From Deroplatys truncata (taxonomy: Eukaryota > Arthropoda > Insecta > Mantodea > Mantidae): 64,000 nucleotides of DNA. The stretch covers positions 109,239,192-109,303,191 of the forward strand of contig CM060978.1 in NCBI GenBank assembly GCA_030765065.1, given 5' to 3'. Below the pieces are notes generated by a model. That model was not told where the DNA came from and searched no databases. It worked only from the letters and a program-made list of their open reading frames with translations. Of the stretch, positions 44,480 to 56,544 are shown piece by piece. Within the stretch, counting starts at the first letter, position 1, and every line of letters begins with the position of its first letter. A program made the translations under genes and the position numbers.

Positions 44480-44842
44480 AGTTAGCATGGACATTATCTT
44501 ACAAGTGTGGATATGAGCACCGCGGGTGACAGACAGATATCTAAACGGTACGTCATTTCTTGCCAGACGTTTCCTAACATGCCCTTGGTTATCAGCTCCA
44601 CTCTATCAGAGATGCGTTGCTTCAAATCATCCAGGCCCTGTGGCAAAGTAGGAACATACACGGCGTCCTTCCACGAACTCCCACAAAAAGAAGTGCAGTG
44701 ATCTCGGAGGTCAAGACAGCATGCCAAATCCGGTTCCCGGTGCGGCCGACCCAACGTCCTGGTTGGTTCACATTCAGGTGCTCACGAACATGTTGGTGGA
44801 AATGGGGAGGAGCACCATCCTGCTGAAAACGGAAGATATTAG
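44480..44842 (-). pseudogene. DDE transposase C-terminal fragment (DUF4817-type family)
   Basis: On the minus strand FQQDGAPPHFHQHV (second catalytic Asp intact) leads to LNVNQPGRWVGRTG. The usual SPDLTPLDFF block is garbled by deletion and frame change. Coding then resumes with WKDAVYVPTLPQGLDDLKQR and MLGNVWQEMTYRLDICL, the family's C-terminus. It belongs to the same broad family as the 33-39 kb element but is a different lineage. No inverted ends were found around it. Confidence 0.8.
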
Positions 44843-44891
44843 GAAGCTATTCCTCTAACATACATGTTTAGGCTTTCAGGCCGGCGTCAAC

Positions 44892-45039
44892 CCAGTAGAA
44901 TGTAGTTTCCGGGCTTGTAAGTCGTGGTACAGTCGATGAGATATCACCTGATTTTCGCCCGTAACTCCGTCGGGCATCTACTCTGAATATATCTTATGTA
45001 GTTTCCAGCCCTACAAGCCCAGAATCTACATTCTACTAG
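44892..45039. mobile_element. Fold-back (MITE-like) element 2
   Basis: Left arm 44892-44919 and right arm 45012-45039 are inverted and match at 25 of 28 positions (AGTAGAATGTAG...GGGCTTGTA). The loop holds a small hairpin (GCCCGT..CGGGC) and a direct repeat of ATGTAGTTTCC (44900 and 44997). Confidence 0.75.
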
Positions 45040-45059
45040 ATATTCCTCTAGTCCAGGCA

Positions 45060-45888
45060 TGGACTATTCTGTTAACATTCTACCCCACAATGCGCACTTT
45101 CCGCTTCATCGTCCCATTTTCTCTATCAACTATATAAACAAAAACCTAGCGTCTCTAGTGGCATTTACGTAAGCTACAAACATAGAGAAGCGAATATATA
45201 AGCATCTTCTATTATTTCATATCACTTTTTTTCTGTAAGTCATTTCAGTGGAAAATAAATAAGCTTTACTTGTGTAACATCCTTTCTTTAAGTACCGCGT
45301 ACTAGTATTGATCAATAGAGTTAAAGGTCCTATGAAGGAATAAATTTCTGAGTAATATCATTAGCGTTCGTTCTATACTACGTATGGCAGTAGGTGTTCG
45401 AAACTTATGTGCGCGCTCAGAATGTTTGTCCTGTTTCAAATATGAGATTGGATGTTCCGCATAAAACATTGTACACAAGTTATAAACGGGTTACACTGGC
45501 TTAGATTTTTAAATTAGGTATGAGAGAATTAAAACTTATATTTTTCGTGCGCTGTTGAATGCAGCTTGGAAAGAATTTGCATTAAATAATATTATAGCAC
45601 TGAATACAGTATATTATACTGCATTAATGTTACCTAAAATAATCAGTATTTTGTTAAAACCCTTCGGCTTGGGTGATAAAGAAATAAAATTAAATAAAAA
45701 AAAGAGTTCTGCAAAGGGTTTCGAATCTTCGATTACGGAGACCAGCATAGTAGTTAGAGCGTCAATACTCTCTACCATTCATTAACTTTGATTGTTTTCT
45801 CTTCAACGAGACACTGCAATATCATCATATTTTCATACCAACATTAACATCGGTTTTTAAACTTTCCGCAACTGCGTTTTCCTTTCTT
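45060..45888. other. No recognised gene
   Basis: AT-rich DNA; the 76-codon frame at 45555-45785 has no motif. Confidence 0.4.
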
Positions 45889-45889
45889 T

Positions 45890-46645
45890 ACCACCTATCT
45901 GTTGTAGGTAAGAGAAAGTATTGCATTCCAACCAAAAATTTCCTACTGAGATTTCACTAGAAATACATGCTTTTGGAATACCTGGACCTAAAATTAGCAT
46001 TTATAGAAAAGTTGTGTGTGTCATAAATTAAAACCTAGCCTGAAGACCTAATTTCGTATTTAAGGCCAACCGCTTTCAAGGATGCGAAATCGAAGACCAA
46101 CACAATGCACCCTCTAGATGGAAATGATATTAGGTGTTTATTTTCTCAAAAATGATTCTAAAGATTTTAATTAAAACATCGTACTTTTTGAGACATTTAC
46201 ATGAATCTTATGTAAATAGTCCGTTAAACCATCCTCATTATAATTATTGAGTGTAAATTTCAACAACTAGGCTACTGTGTGAGATAGACAAAAACACTTA
46301 GTACCTGCAGGGGAAACGCAGATGCCGTTAAAACAAGCCGTTAATGTGAAATAAAAAGTTTATGGCACTAACTGTGTACAAGATTGTTGTTATTTTCAAT
46401 CTTCCAATATTTGATCATGCATTTTAAGTTTCTGACAAGGTTATACAAAGATTATTCAGTATTAAAAACAGCATATCACCTGTTGTTTAAACATTTGTGA
46501 ATTGCCTCATCCTCCTCCTATATTCCTGTGCATCTGCAAAGAAATGTGCAATGAAACGATTTGTGCAGACATGTAGATGATACAAAAATAAAGCGTACAA
46601 AATTATGAAAATAAATGTTTGTGGGGAGAGAAAGTATTATGACCG
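45890..46645 (-). repeat. Family A repeat, decayed reversed copy
   Basis: It starts at 'gtaggtaagagaaagtattgcattcca' (the hairpin end, damaged) and keeps 'actgagatttcactagaaatacatgc' and 'ggatgcgaaatcgaag'. It ends near 'gagagaaagtattatgaccgttacac'. Confidence 0.6.
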
Positions 46646-47625
46646 TTACACCCTTTTTTCTTTCTTTCGTTCTTTCTTTCTTTATTGATTATAACAAGGA
46701 TGATAAGATTTAAACTTCATTGTCCTACAATGAAATTAATTAAGTGTTCGCTGGACCCATTACTTGTCACGACTGCACTAGGTGGTTTGTGACCGATGGT
46801 TCTACTCGCACTCAGAAAGTAGTAGGAATCATGTCAGAAGCTAGCAAGCTTATTGGCAAACTTAAAAGGCAAAGATCTGTATTTTCTGCCACAAGATTAT
46901 GAAATATAACATACAATACAATAATATTCACAAGATTAAGTGGAACATCTACAGCAAAGGTATATTTTAAAAACAATAATAATGTAACTGTGTTCGCGTG
47001 TTACATAGTGACAATCGTGTCATAGGTTTGCCAGTCCTGACTTCACTAATTACTACAAAACCTTTTAAATCACATACCCTAAGTTCTATTTAGAGAAAGT
47101 GCTACATTTCATCTTATTTATTTTCCCCAAAGGCAGGATGTAATGCGGCATGTAGTCAAAAGATCAATATATGTACCACTTATAATTGATTTTGATAAAA
47201 ACTGATGAGTAAAACAACTTTAAGAGCTCAATATCTTTGTTTAAAACGTTATACCAATTTTGCGGCGATGTGGGCGATGAGGAGCTAATAAACCACAATC
47301 ATGAAGCTAAACAAAATAACCGAACTGGTCGAGGATCCTTATGCAAATCCACATTCAGTTTCTTTAAGATTCCTTTATATTTCTTTGAAATCCAGAAAAT
47401 AATAATGCAAGTTCTCAAGAACTCTTTACAGATCGTCCATTCTCGCCTATTGGTTCCGTAGGATGCATTTAATGTCAAAATCCATATTTTTTAAAAAAAA
47501 AAACCTTTCAGTTGTTTTCTTCTTTGAGGCTGAATCTGTGTATTTCATTATTTTTATTCAAATATAAAATACACTTTATTAGAAATTTCTAAATTTATTC
47601 TGATTTTGGATCCTCGTGGTCACTC
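46646..47625. other. No recognised gene; (TTTC)n at 46657-46683
   Basis: A short TTTC tract, then AT-rich DNA. A 74-codon frame (47237-47461) is unsupported. Confidence 0.4.
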
Positions 47626-48190
47626 ATTTTACTTTCTCTTCCGTCTACCTATGGTAGATAGAGAAAGTAGGTATCGCATTCTACCTAAAAATACGATTTC
47701 AAGGTTCGGTGAACCAAAAGAAGAATTTTTTTTGAGTAAATGGCATGCGAGCAAGCACGCATGTGTATATCTTTAAATTGCATAACTGAAAACGGTTAAG
47801 TACCAAAGTTGATACTTAAATTCAGCATCTTCCAAGGATGCGGCAGGAAAATGTTAAAGAAAATCCTCCAAACTACCTTTACAGGGAAAACGTTTGGTCG
47901 TTTTTATTATCTCGTAGATGGCAAATCGATTTTCATTAAAGTGTCATGTATTTTAAGATATTTGCATGACTACTACATTTTATATCTTAAATTTTCTGAA
48001 CAGGCTATGAAGTGTCCTTCATTCTGAATGAATGTTGTATAATTTTGTATAACTGTTAAACTATAAGAGATAAACAAAGTCTTACTACACGAAGAATGTG
48101 GAGCTCATTCAAATACACAGTTTATATCAAATAACCATTTTAATCTGTAGCACTAGCCATTTTCAAAACATTCTTTATTACATTATCTAT
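47626..48190 (-). repeat. Family A repeat, reversed copy with a strong terminal hairpin
   Basis: It opens (3' end of the repeat) with TACTTTCTCTTCCGTCTACC facing GGTAGATAGAGAAAGTA, a clear hairpin at 47630-47669. It continues with 'cattctacctaaaaatacgatttcaaggttc' and 'cagcatcttccaaggatgcgg'. The 5' end is lost near 48190. Confidence 0.75.
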
Positions 48191-48448
48191 AAACCTTCTC
48201 GTAATTCTCCTTTTCCTGCATGGGTTCATTAGCAACAAAAATTGAGTTAGGGTGTGTGAACAGTTGTGTTTGTTTTTCGTGATGTGCATGCACTCAAATT
48301 CACAATGCTTGATTCAAGATTATTTCTAGTCCAGAAAGTCTCATCACTAACGCAACGTCAATAGGGAATCGCTGTATTTATGGATACTGTAATATATAAG
48401 GGGTTATGTGAAGTTGTAATGGGCAACAGTAAGTGTGACGTAGACTTT

Positions 48449-49358
48449 TTTAATTTCTCTACTACGTATAGTAAGTAAGGGAAGTATTGTATTCCACCCA
48501 AAAATTCGATACCGAGATTTCACCGGAAATACATGTTTTGAGACACCCTGAATCCAAAAAAAGCATTTTTGGAAACATGTCCGTGTGTGTGTCTGCATGT
48601 CTGTCTGTGAACAGCATAACTCAGAAACGAACAGTCGGATAAACACCAAACTTGGTATTTAGGTTCAGTATCTTCCAGAGATGCGACACGAAGATTTTCA
48701 AGAAAATCCCCCACCCCAGATTACTCTTTACATGGAAGATTTTTCGAAAAGTTTAATTTTCTCAAAAATGGCTCTAACGATTTTACTTAAAATATCATAT
48801 GTTTAAGATATTTTTATGACAAATAAAATGTATATCTTGAATTTTCTGGGAAGGTCTCCAAAAGTATTCTCCATTGTGAACGACTTTTGCATAACTGGTA
48901 AACCATAAGAGATAGACGAACTTTTACTACGCAAAAAATGTAGATCGCGTTAAAATACACAATTTATGTCATATACATTTTTTTTGTTGAGTGAACCATT
49001 TTCGAGATATTACTTGTTATTCCCTTAAATTTTTCAATACTTATTTTCTAAAATGGGAATTTGTTATTCATTTTTTTGTCTTGGATATGCAAAGAGTATT
49101 AATCTGTGGGAAAGGGAATGGTGCTGCACCTAGCAACCAGCTAATAAGAGATATGTATATGCTTAAAGGCTACTGTATTTCTATATTGCCCTTGTAAATA
49201 TATATATTCCCCTTGCATCTACAAGAACATTAGCAATAAGATAGACTCTGCAAATGTTTATCTCGATTAACATGAAGTAGATGGACAATAAGCGTTTGTA
49301 TAAATAGTTTGTACAAGAGTAGAGAAAGTCATGTGAGTGTAACACATCAGATTTTTTT
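48449..49358 (-). repeat. Family A repeat, full reversed copy
   Basis: From TAATTTCTCTACTACGTATA (hairpin end) through 'cgataccgagatttcaccggaaatacatg', 'gtgaacagcataactcagaaacg' and 'cagagatgcgacacgaagattttca' to GAGAAAGTCATGTGAGTGTAACACATCAGATT at the other end. It is about 910 bp, and close to the 11.1-kb copy over most of its length. Confidence 0.85.
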
Positions 49359-49866
49359 GTCTTGGATATGCAAAGAGTTATAATCTGTGGCAAAGGGAAT
49401 GGTGCTGCACCTAGCAACCAGCTATTAAGAGATATGTATGTGCTTAAAGGCTACTGTTTTTCTATATTGCCCTTGTAAATATATCATCTACAAGAAAATT
49501 AGCAATAAGATAGAGTCTGCAAATGTTTATCTCGATTAACATGAAGTAGATGGAGAATAAGCGTTTGTAAAAATAGTTTCTACAAGAGTAGAGAAAGTCA
49601 TTGAGTGTAACACATCAGATTTTTCATTTTTTTTTGTCCTGGCAATACAAAGAGAATGGAATACTCCACATAGCAGCCACCTCTTAATATATTTGACTGT
49701 CGCTTAAAGCCTAGCTATTTCCCTTGCATCTACAAGAAAATTAGCAATAAGATTAACATCTCGATATCTACATTAACATGAAGCATATGGAGAATAAGTG
49801 TTTGTAAAAATAGTTTGTACAAGAGTAGAGAAAGTCATGTGAGTGTAACACATCAGATTCTTTTAA
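49081..49866 (-). repeat. Terminal ~280 bp of family A, three tandem units
   Basis: Units begin at about 49081 (part of the full copy), 49362 and 49640. Each runs from 'ttggatatgcaaagag' or its equivalent to GTGTAACACATCAGATT. Units 1 and 2 are much closer to each other than to unit 3, so the last duplication is recent. Confidence 0.9.
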
Positions 49867-49869
49867 CTA

Positions 49870-50438
49870 ATGACGGTTTATTGTATATTTCGCTCTACAC
49901 ACAAACGAGCAAACGTTTGAAATTCTTCCCACAAATTCCAGGTAATATAATTAAAATTTACTTTCATAAGAGGTGAAGTTCTGTGCCACGAGTTGGTTAA
50001 TGCTGGTTACATGGCTGGGAGTCCGAAGGCCAGTGAAGTTCTATCAGGCGCGTACATATACAGGAGACGCCGCAGTGGTGTTTATACAAGCAATCAGCGT
50101 TAATGCGGTGGGGCCCTTAAAGCTTTGCCTACAAACTAAAGTCATTTCGACGCACCTGCAGAGGCAACAGGGCCAGTGTAGAGCACCGTCAAGTAATGTG
50201 CCCACTGGGTAATATGCTCAAACTAAGTCAGCGCCATCTTCTTGCCCCTATTACCAAAAACGATTCACTATCAATGCCAACATAATTAATTCTGTTACTG
50301 CGTTCAAAGCACGGGCCTATGTGTATACAAAAGTATGTCTTCTCTTCATACACATACCTCAGTGGACTTCTTCAGCTTTGGTAATTTCGTAATTTATTAC
50401 GAAGCAACACATTTCCTAACTCTTTGCATTATATATAA
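49870..50438. other. No recognised gene
   Basis: The 79-codon frame at 49973-50212 lies in a GC-richer patch without motifs. Confidence 0.4.
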
Positions 50439-50439
50439 G

Positions 50440-50655
50440 GCAGAGAAATTCTCACATTCAACTCAAAATTCGATATTGACATTTCACCAGAACTAGTGTT
50501 TTGAGGTTCTTGAATTGTAAAATAAAAGTAATAGCTTTAAAAAACATCTATATGCAAATCTAACTTGTCTGTTTGTGAGTAGCAGACACAGAAAATTATA
50601 TGTTGTGAAACACCAGATTTCTTGCTTAAGTACCACATCTTTGGTTTCCATTTGG
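50440..50655 (-). repeat. Family A repeat, decayed fragment
   Basis: Recognised by 'ggcagagaaattctcacattcaactcaaaattcgatattgacatttcaccagaa' and 'tttgtgagtagcagacacaga'. Confidence 0.5.
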
Positions 50656-52090
50656 TCTATAGCCTTCGGGCAAATCTCGTTCCACTACGTATGACTAGAT
50701 CTCCCCAAAGAGGTATTATGTTTTATTTCCTCAGATTGTTCTTGTGGCCTTTATTGAGAGTTTGCAATATTAGTATAACATTTAATACAATTAACATTTC
50801 CACCATGGCATTACTTAAAATCTCTTTTTAGGAATATGTGTGGATACAACTACCTTTTTGACAAATTGAATTTTGAGAGCTCTTTTATATCTATACATGC
50901 CCCATTTGTGTATTGAAACTGCATGAACTTAGAGATTATTTATACTTTATAGATGAGATTTAAGACTTTTCGGATTATCTTGTTACACAGATTTTGCTAT
51001 TTTGTTGCATTTAATTAATATATTTTATTTTCGTAATTAATTACTATGAAATTTGCAAGCTAAAATGTTCTCTTCGTGTAAAAGATGAACACAAATATGA
51101 AGGAAAATTTAATAATCAAATTTAAATATATGGCAGAATAAATACATTAGTTTAAAAATGTTTGAAAACGTACAGTATAATTCAAAACAGTGTGAGTCAA
51201 ACTTATGACAAAAAGCACTAATAATTATGCACACAAAATTATCAATAAGGACTGTAAAGTGTTTTCGTAAATATCATATCAGAGTATTTGAATTTATACT
51301 AGTCTTGTCTACCTGTTACACTAATATTAAACATTAATTTTGTAAAATTTATGCTACTCAAATTATACCGCTGTATAACAATCAGTTGAGTGATGAGTGG
51401 CGTGTTACACTTGAATATACACTATTGTAGTAAGTTACTTTTATTTTTAGTTTAATACTAACTTTACAGGTATATGTTTTTCTAAAACGTGATTTCCCTA
51501 AACTTCCCGTTCTTAGCATAAAACGAAGTTTATTACATTTTGTTTTCTTGTCAAAGACTGAAGATGTTCCATTTCATCAATAAACTGACCATTCCCAAAG
51601 AGGTTGAAACCAACCAAGTAATATACGATTCAATTTTAATGTTTCTATAAAATGGCTGCAAAGTCGTCTTCATTTTGTTTTTAATCTTATGCAATTTATT
51701 TTTGTGCGCCATCTAAGTGATGTATCTGAAAATTAAATGATCATATGCTTATTACGAAAATAGATTAATTTAATTCTACCTATTTTTTGTCTCGGTGTCC
51801 TTTGTACAATAAATTGCTGCTATCTAATTGAAGCCATTTCTTTATAGAAGTTTATCGTGATTAAAAATCTATAAACAGTTTGTATTTGCTGGTTACTGTA
51901 AGGGATTTTATTAATTGAACAGTCAAACTATTGAATTATTGGGAATAATTTGGAATACGAATTCATTATTTGAGCTATTCGAATTGTCAAAATAATCTTA
52001 GTCGCATTATTCTAATATTCAAACAATTGCAAGTTTTGAAGTATTGAGTAGTGCTTTCAAAAACAAAGGTGTTTTGCGACCATAGAACGT
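50656..52090. other. No recognised gene; very AT-rich
   Basis: Nothing identifiable on either strand. Confidence 0.4.
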
Positions 52091-52094
52091 ATTG

Positions 52095-52335
52095 CCAAAT
52101 TTGGCGGACTGACCTACCACATCCACATTTAGCATTCTCAGACTTCCATCTATTTGACCTATGAAAGATGGACTACGTGGCCAACATTTTCCAGACTCAG
52201 ACGCTGTCGTCAAAGCTGTAAGACTCAGGATTTTAAGAGCGCGGCATGCAGGCTCTTATTCATCGTTGGTAAAAGTGCATAATGAATGGTGATGACTATG
52301 TGGAAAAATGACAGTATGTAACTGAAATCTTGTTG
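52095..52335 (+). pseudogene. mariner transposase C-terminal relic
   Basis: One plus-strand frame with stops reads HLAFSDFHLFDL, KMDYVANIFQ, ERGMQALIHRW, KCIMNGDDYVEK. This is the C-terminal pattern of mariner transposases (SPDLAPSDFHLF...GI..L..RW.KC....GDYVEK), including the third catalytic Asp position in SDFH. Four or more in-frame stops make it an old relic. Nothing N-terminal is seen upstream. Confidence 0.75.
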
Positions 52336-53016
52336 TATTTAGCTGTGCTATTGTACTTTCTGTATGTTTTAGTTTCTATGAAAATAAATACGAACACCAA
52401 AATACGTTTGTCGAACTCACCAAATTAAATTAATTTATGAATATTTTATTACATCATTACACATTAAAATAGTTTGATAGTCTTTTAAAAACATTCTTAG
52501 CCCATAATAGATTCAGTTATTATGAAATATAAAGCATATGTAATGGGAACATTGATGCAAATTTAGTGCATTTGGTAACATACTACAAAATTACTCTCGA
52601 AATTCTGTTTCAATGCAAATGATAAATTTTACAAGCGTTCTGTGAATTTATTACACACATGTCTGTGACAAGCACATAATTACTTGTGTTTCTTTTCATT
52701 CTGGCGTTTAGCATCGCTTACTAATATTTTTGTACATTCTGTCAAATTTGAGTTATTACAAACAAAATTGTAATACTACCGTATGACATATTCGTCAAGA
52801 AATACTAACTCAAACTGTTTAAGTAACTGTTGAATTCCTTTTCAGATAAAAATTAATATTAAGGGACAATGGGTTCAATGGACCCCAGCCCATTCGCTAT
52901 TCAAGGATTAATGGAATATTTGTATGTATTTTATGTGCAGTTCTCCCTGTAGTATGTTATGAGCAGGTAGAGGAGTTTTAGTAAGTAAACAGAGGAATTG
53001 TCCTACCGCACGGGGT

Positions 53017-53812
53017 ATGGGTGGTGTCAGGTACACTGGCGGAACTTTCTTCCCCTTCCCTGACGATTTCGTTGCAAACAAACCAATGGAGAACTGCGGT
53101 AATATGCCTAAAGTAAAGAAGAATCGCACACCAAAACCATCATCACAATTAGCATCGCTTGTGGCGGAATTTGGCAGGGAAAACTTCAGTACAAATGGCG
53201 AAACTATCTTGAATTCAAAATGTTTAAGGGGACGGAACATGGATTTGCCTTGACTCACAACCAATAGTAGCTTGGTGGAAGACATCGCTACAGGATGCAG
53301 TATACTACGCTCAATATTACGACGAAGTTGTTAATGCGCATAATTAATGTCTTTGGTGATAGAAGAATTCCGCTACATGTGTAGTTAAGGAAATAATTTC
53401 ACCAGCTTTGTTTTTAGATCTTTCACAGATTCCGAATAATTTCAGGAATATTGCAACTACAGTAACATATGTATTTGCAAATATAAACACTAAAAATACC
53501 AGAAGCGCTTGAGAAAATAGAACAGGTTTCAGAAACACTGAGTAAGGTATGAAACTGGAACTGTTAAAGAAAAGGGGACAAGGAAATTTAAAAGTATTCT
53601 AGAGAAGATTTCAGGGTACGCAGGGTACGAGGGATGCGTTGCTGAGACAGGGAATCGTAATCTAGCCTGATTATTTCGTTTTTTATTTGCTCCTACTGCC
53701 TTGGGTGATGTGGAATGTGTTTTTCAAAGTGAAAATCGTATGCTATTTAGGTTCCATGTATTTCGAAAATACATTATTGTACATTGTAAAACTCACAATT
53801 AACATAAAAGTC
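53017..53812 (+). pseudogene. hAT-family transposase relic, internally shortened
   Basis: The frame at 53017-53253 contains MPKVKKNRTPKPSSQL and LVAEFGRENFSTNGETI, resembling the start and BED-type region of CGBP1/hAT-like proteins. Farther on, IPEALEKIEQVSETLSK and ILEKISGYAGY resemble the helical middle. APTALGDVECVFQSENRML, then FRKYIIVHC (53688-53810), matches the hAT dimerisation region (APxTSxDVERxFS...). The whole would be ~800 bp against ~2 kb for a complete gene, and frames change. Each block is weak on its own; their correct order strengthens the call. Confidence 0.55.
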
Positions 53813-55620
53813 AATGTTACTCAGATTTCTGTACATTAATACTTTAATTAAATAATGAAGTAACTAATTGCAACTATCAATAGCTAAACATATCTACATT
53901 GTTTTCTTCCGATACTCCGTAATCCTGATCTACCTGTTTTCGAAGCAGGGTGTAGTGCCTTCAAGTGCGCATACTTGTTTACAGAGAACACTGCAAGGCC
54001 GCATTCGCTTTCACCTTATCTCGCCACCAGCCCTCGATGTGTTCGTAACTTGATGGTTTACTTACTAAAACCCCTCTGCGTGGTTATAAGCAACACTAGT
54101 ATGAGTTTGATGGAATAAACAAAGATTAAAATATAATATTTACAGCTCTTCTCATGTGCCATTCTTAGTCCAAGACTTGTTCTAGTGTAGAAGAACAGAC
54201 ATTCACGTTTGCTGTCTCTAAATTACCTGCAATGTACAAGGTTCGCTCTGAGACAGCAAGGTGATAAATATTGCTCCGCCAGTTTCAACCGGAATTAAGG
54301 ATGTTGGATAATCATCCAAATAATTTAAATTTCAGGTAAATAAGACTTACCCCAATATTCCAGTAAACCTAAGTAATTGAATCAGCCGAATAATGCACCA
54401 TATAGGTTAGTCGATATTTCACTAATATTCAAATGTTTTCGAAAATTGGAATGTTTCGAGTATTCGGGTGTTTTATAGAACCGGTTAATGCTTAACCATC
54501 TTGCAGGCGGATTATGGGAAAGAATTCTAGTATGTTAATTCTTACAGCTAAAGAGCTGCCAAACACTACTGCACATTAATATTGAATAGCATCATAGAAG
54601 ATTCCAAGAGCAATCTTTCCAAAAGTCAATGACTGAGTGAGTAATATTCATAAGGATTATTGTTTTGCGCGGATAAAAGCAAACGGGCTCGTTGTCTTCA
54701 CAATGTAAGGTTACATTAGCTGGTGCTTTTCCATGGTACTGAAGCGTAGGAAAAATAGCAATAAATATCTATTGCCCTTCAAAGTTGCACACTATTGGCA
54801 TCAATCTTTATGGGCTACCTATAATGAAGATTCAATAACCGCATTGTCATGAATTCCTTTGACAGCTGTGATATTGCAAAATAACAATAATGGGCAGAAA
54901 TTTCACTATAAATGGCTGTGCACACATATGTGAATTGATTATGCTGCATTCATTTGCTCTGTGTGTATGTGTTATTTATTTGTTTGTTGCTTCTGTTTAT
55001 CCTCTAATTGCATTCTCTAACCATTGATCATATCATTCAACATAACTCGACGCCCTGCGAAGTCTTGGCTAAATGCGTAACTATCCCAGCGCCGCAGATT
55101 GTTGAAATATAGTACTCTTGTTTATGTAGCGACATGGCCCACTTAAATATTTTCATGCAACTGTGTAGGTACGCTCACTTTTGCATTTCCGGTATTAAAA
55201 ATTCTAAAATAAATTCTAATTGGTTAAATTTAGTACTTATATTTGCACTTATAAATCACATCGTTGGCTATATCCATTCTATTTCCATCTGAAACACAGC
55301 ATAGTATCCGCAAGTGATTGTTTGGCTTTGGTTCCTGAGTTCCTTAGTCCCTAATACACATACCTACGCCTCCTGCTCGGACAGTTATGTTGAAACTTCA
55401 TGATAAAACCGTGGATACTTCCTCTTTCCTTCCTTTTCAGAAAATGCGTTAGTGACGAACCATAGTCTTTAAGTTCGTGGACTTGGGGCTTAGTTTCGTT
55501 GTGGTATACTAGAGTAGATGGTGCCCCTATATGATGTGTCAGTTATTCTTTTGTCCCAGCAAGAGGCAGTTGTGTGCTAACAGTGAAAGTACACTTTGAA
55601 TGCGCGCGTCGGAACTCGAA
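53813..55620. other. No recognised gene
   Basis: AT-rich spacer. Short direct and inverted runs only. Confidence 0.4.
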
Positions 55621-55624
55621 AATG

Positions 55625-55965
55625 TTGCAGTTTGAGCAACGAGCAAACACTAACTTCTGTAATAAAAAAAATTAGGCAAATCCACTAGGAAACGTTTCAG
55701 ATAATGAAACAGGTTTACGGTGACGACGCCTTGAGCCGCAGTGCTGTGTTTAAGTGGTACCAACTTTCCAGCAGGAGAGACACTCTGAAGGATGATGAGA
55801 TATCTTTCGGCCAGAAACGATTTCGTAACAACAGGGATCAACCAGGTACGAGCCACAAAATTTTGACCGATAAACTGAACACCATGCGAGTTCCGGTGAA
55901 ACCTGTATCGGTCCAATTCGCACTTTTGAATCCAAAATCAGTCCCATTTTCTAAAATGTAAACAA
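55625..55965 (+). pseudogene. mariner transposase N-terminal relic
   Basis: Plus-strand frames read FEQRANTNFCNK, MKQVYGDDALSRSAVFKWYQ, RRDTLKDDE and HKILTDKLNTMRV. This is the helix-turn-helix half of a mariner transposase (compare YGDxALSxxxVxxWxxxF, ILTDxLNMRRV). It breaks off before the catalytic domain at about 55960. Two frame breaks are visible. It is a separate lineage from the 30.5-kb element and cannot be shown to belong with the C-terminal relic at 52.1 kb. Confidence 0.75.
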
Positions 55966-55969
55966 CCTA

Positions 55970-56540
55970 ACTCGCTCCTGTAGGAAATTAACCCGAATCT
56001 TGTTCATAACGTAAAATTAGCAACCTAGGTGACTGCAAAAGATATTGCGGTTTCATGTTTCATCAAACCGATTTTAACGAGAAAAAACTGATGTTACGTA
56101 ACACAATTCGTTCTACTAAATACATGTAACAATTTCGTAAACTCCACACACAAATTAGTTGCAAAGTCAGTGTGTTGTTAAAAGATTATAATTACAATCA
56201 AATGAAAGATTTTGAAAAACGCCAATATACGTAAACTGTAATAATGTTTGTTCTTTAGTGCAATCGCTCCATTAAATAGGCTTCTATAATTTTATAAAAG
56301 TGTGTGCTTCTTCAAAATCGCCAATTATAAGTGAAGGTGATAAAATCAAGTTCGCACTCATTAACTAGGTATTGCAATGCAGCCCAGTATGTGTCTTTTC
56401 TCTTGTCCTTCAGTAAAAAGAATACAAGAGGTATATATAAACTGTGCCGGAAAAAAAAATAGTGAAGTGTTTTGGGCAGTTTTTAAACGCTCCATCGACG
56501 TATATGTTATGGAGTTTGCTGAGAAACTCCAAGTTAGATT
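55970..56540. other. No recognised gene
   Basis: AT-rich spacer. Confidence 0.4.
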
Positions 56541-56544
56541 TTGT

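Noticed and set aside
52908-53285. 125-codon minus-strand frame
   Set aside because: Antisense to the hAT-like plus-strand frame, which carries the recognisable blocks.
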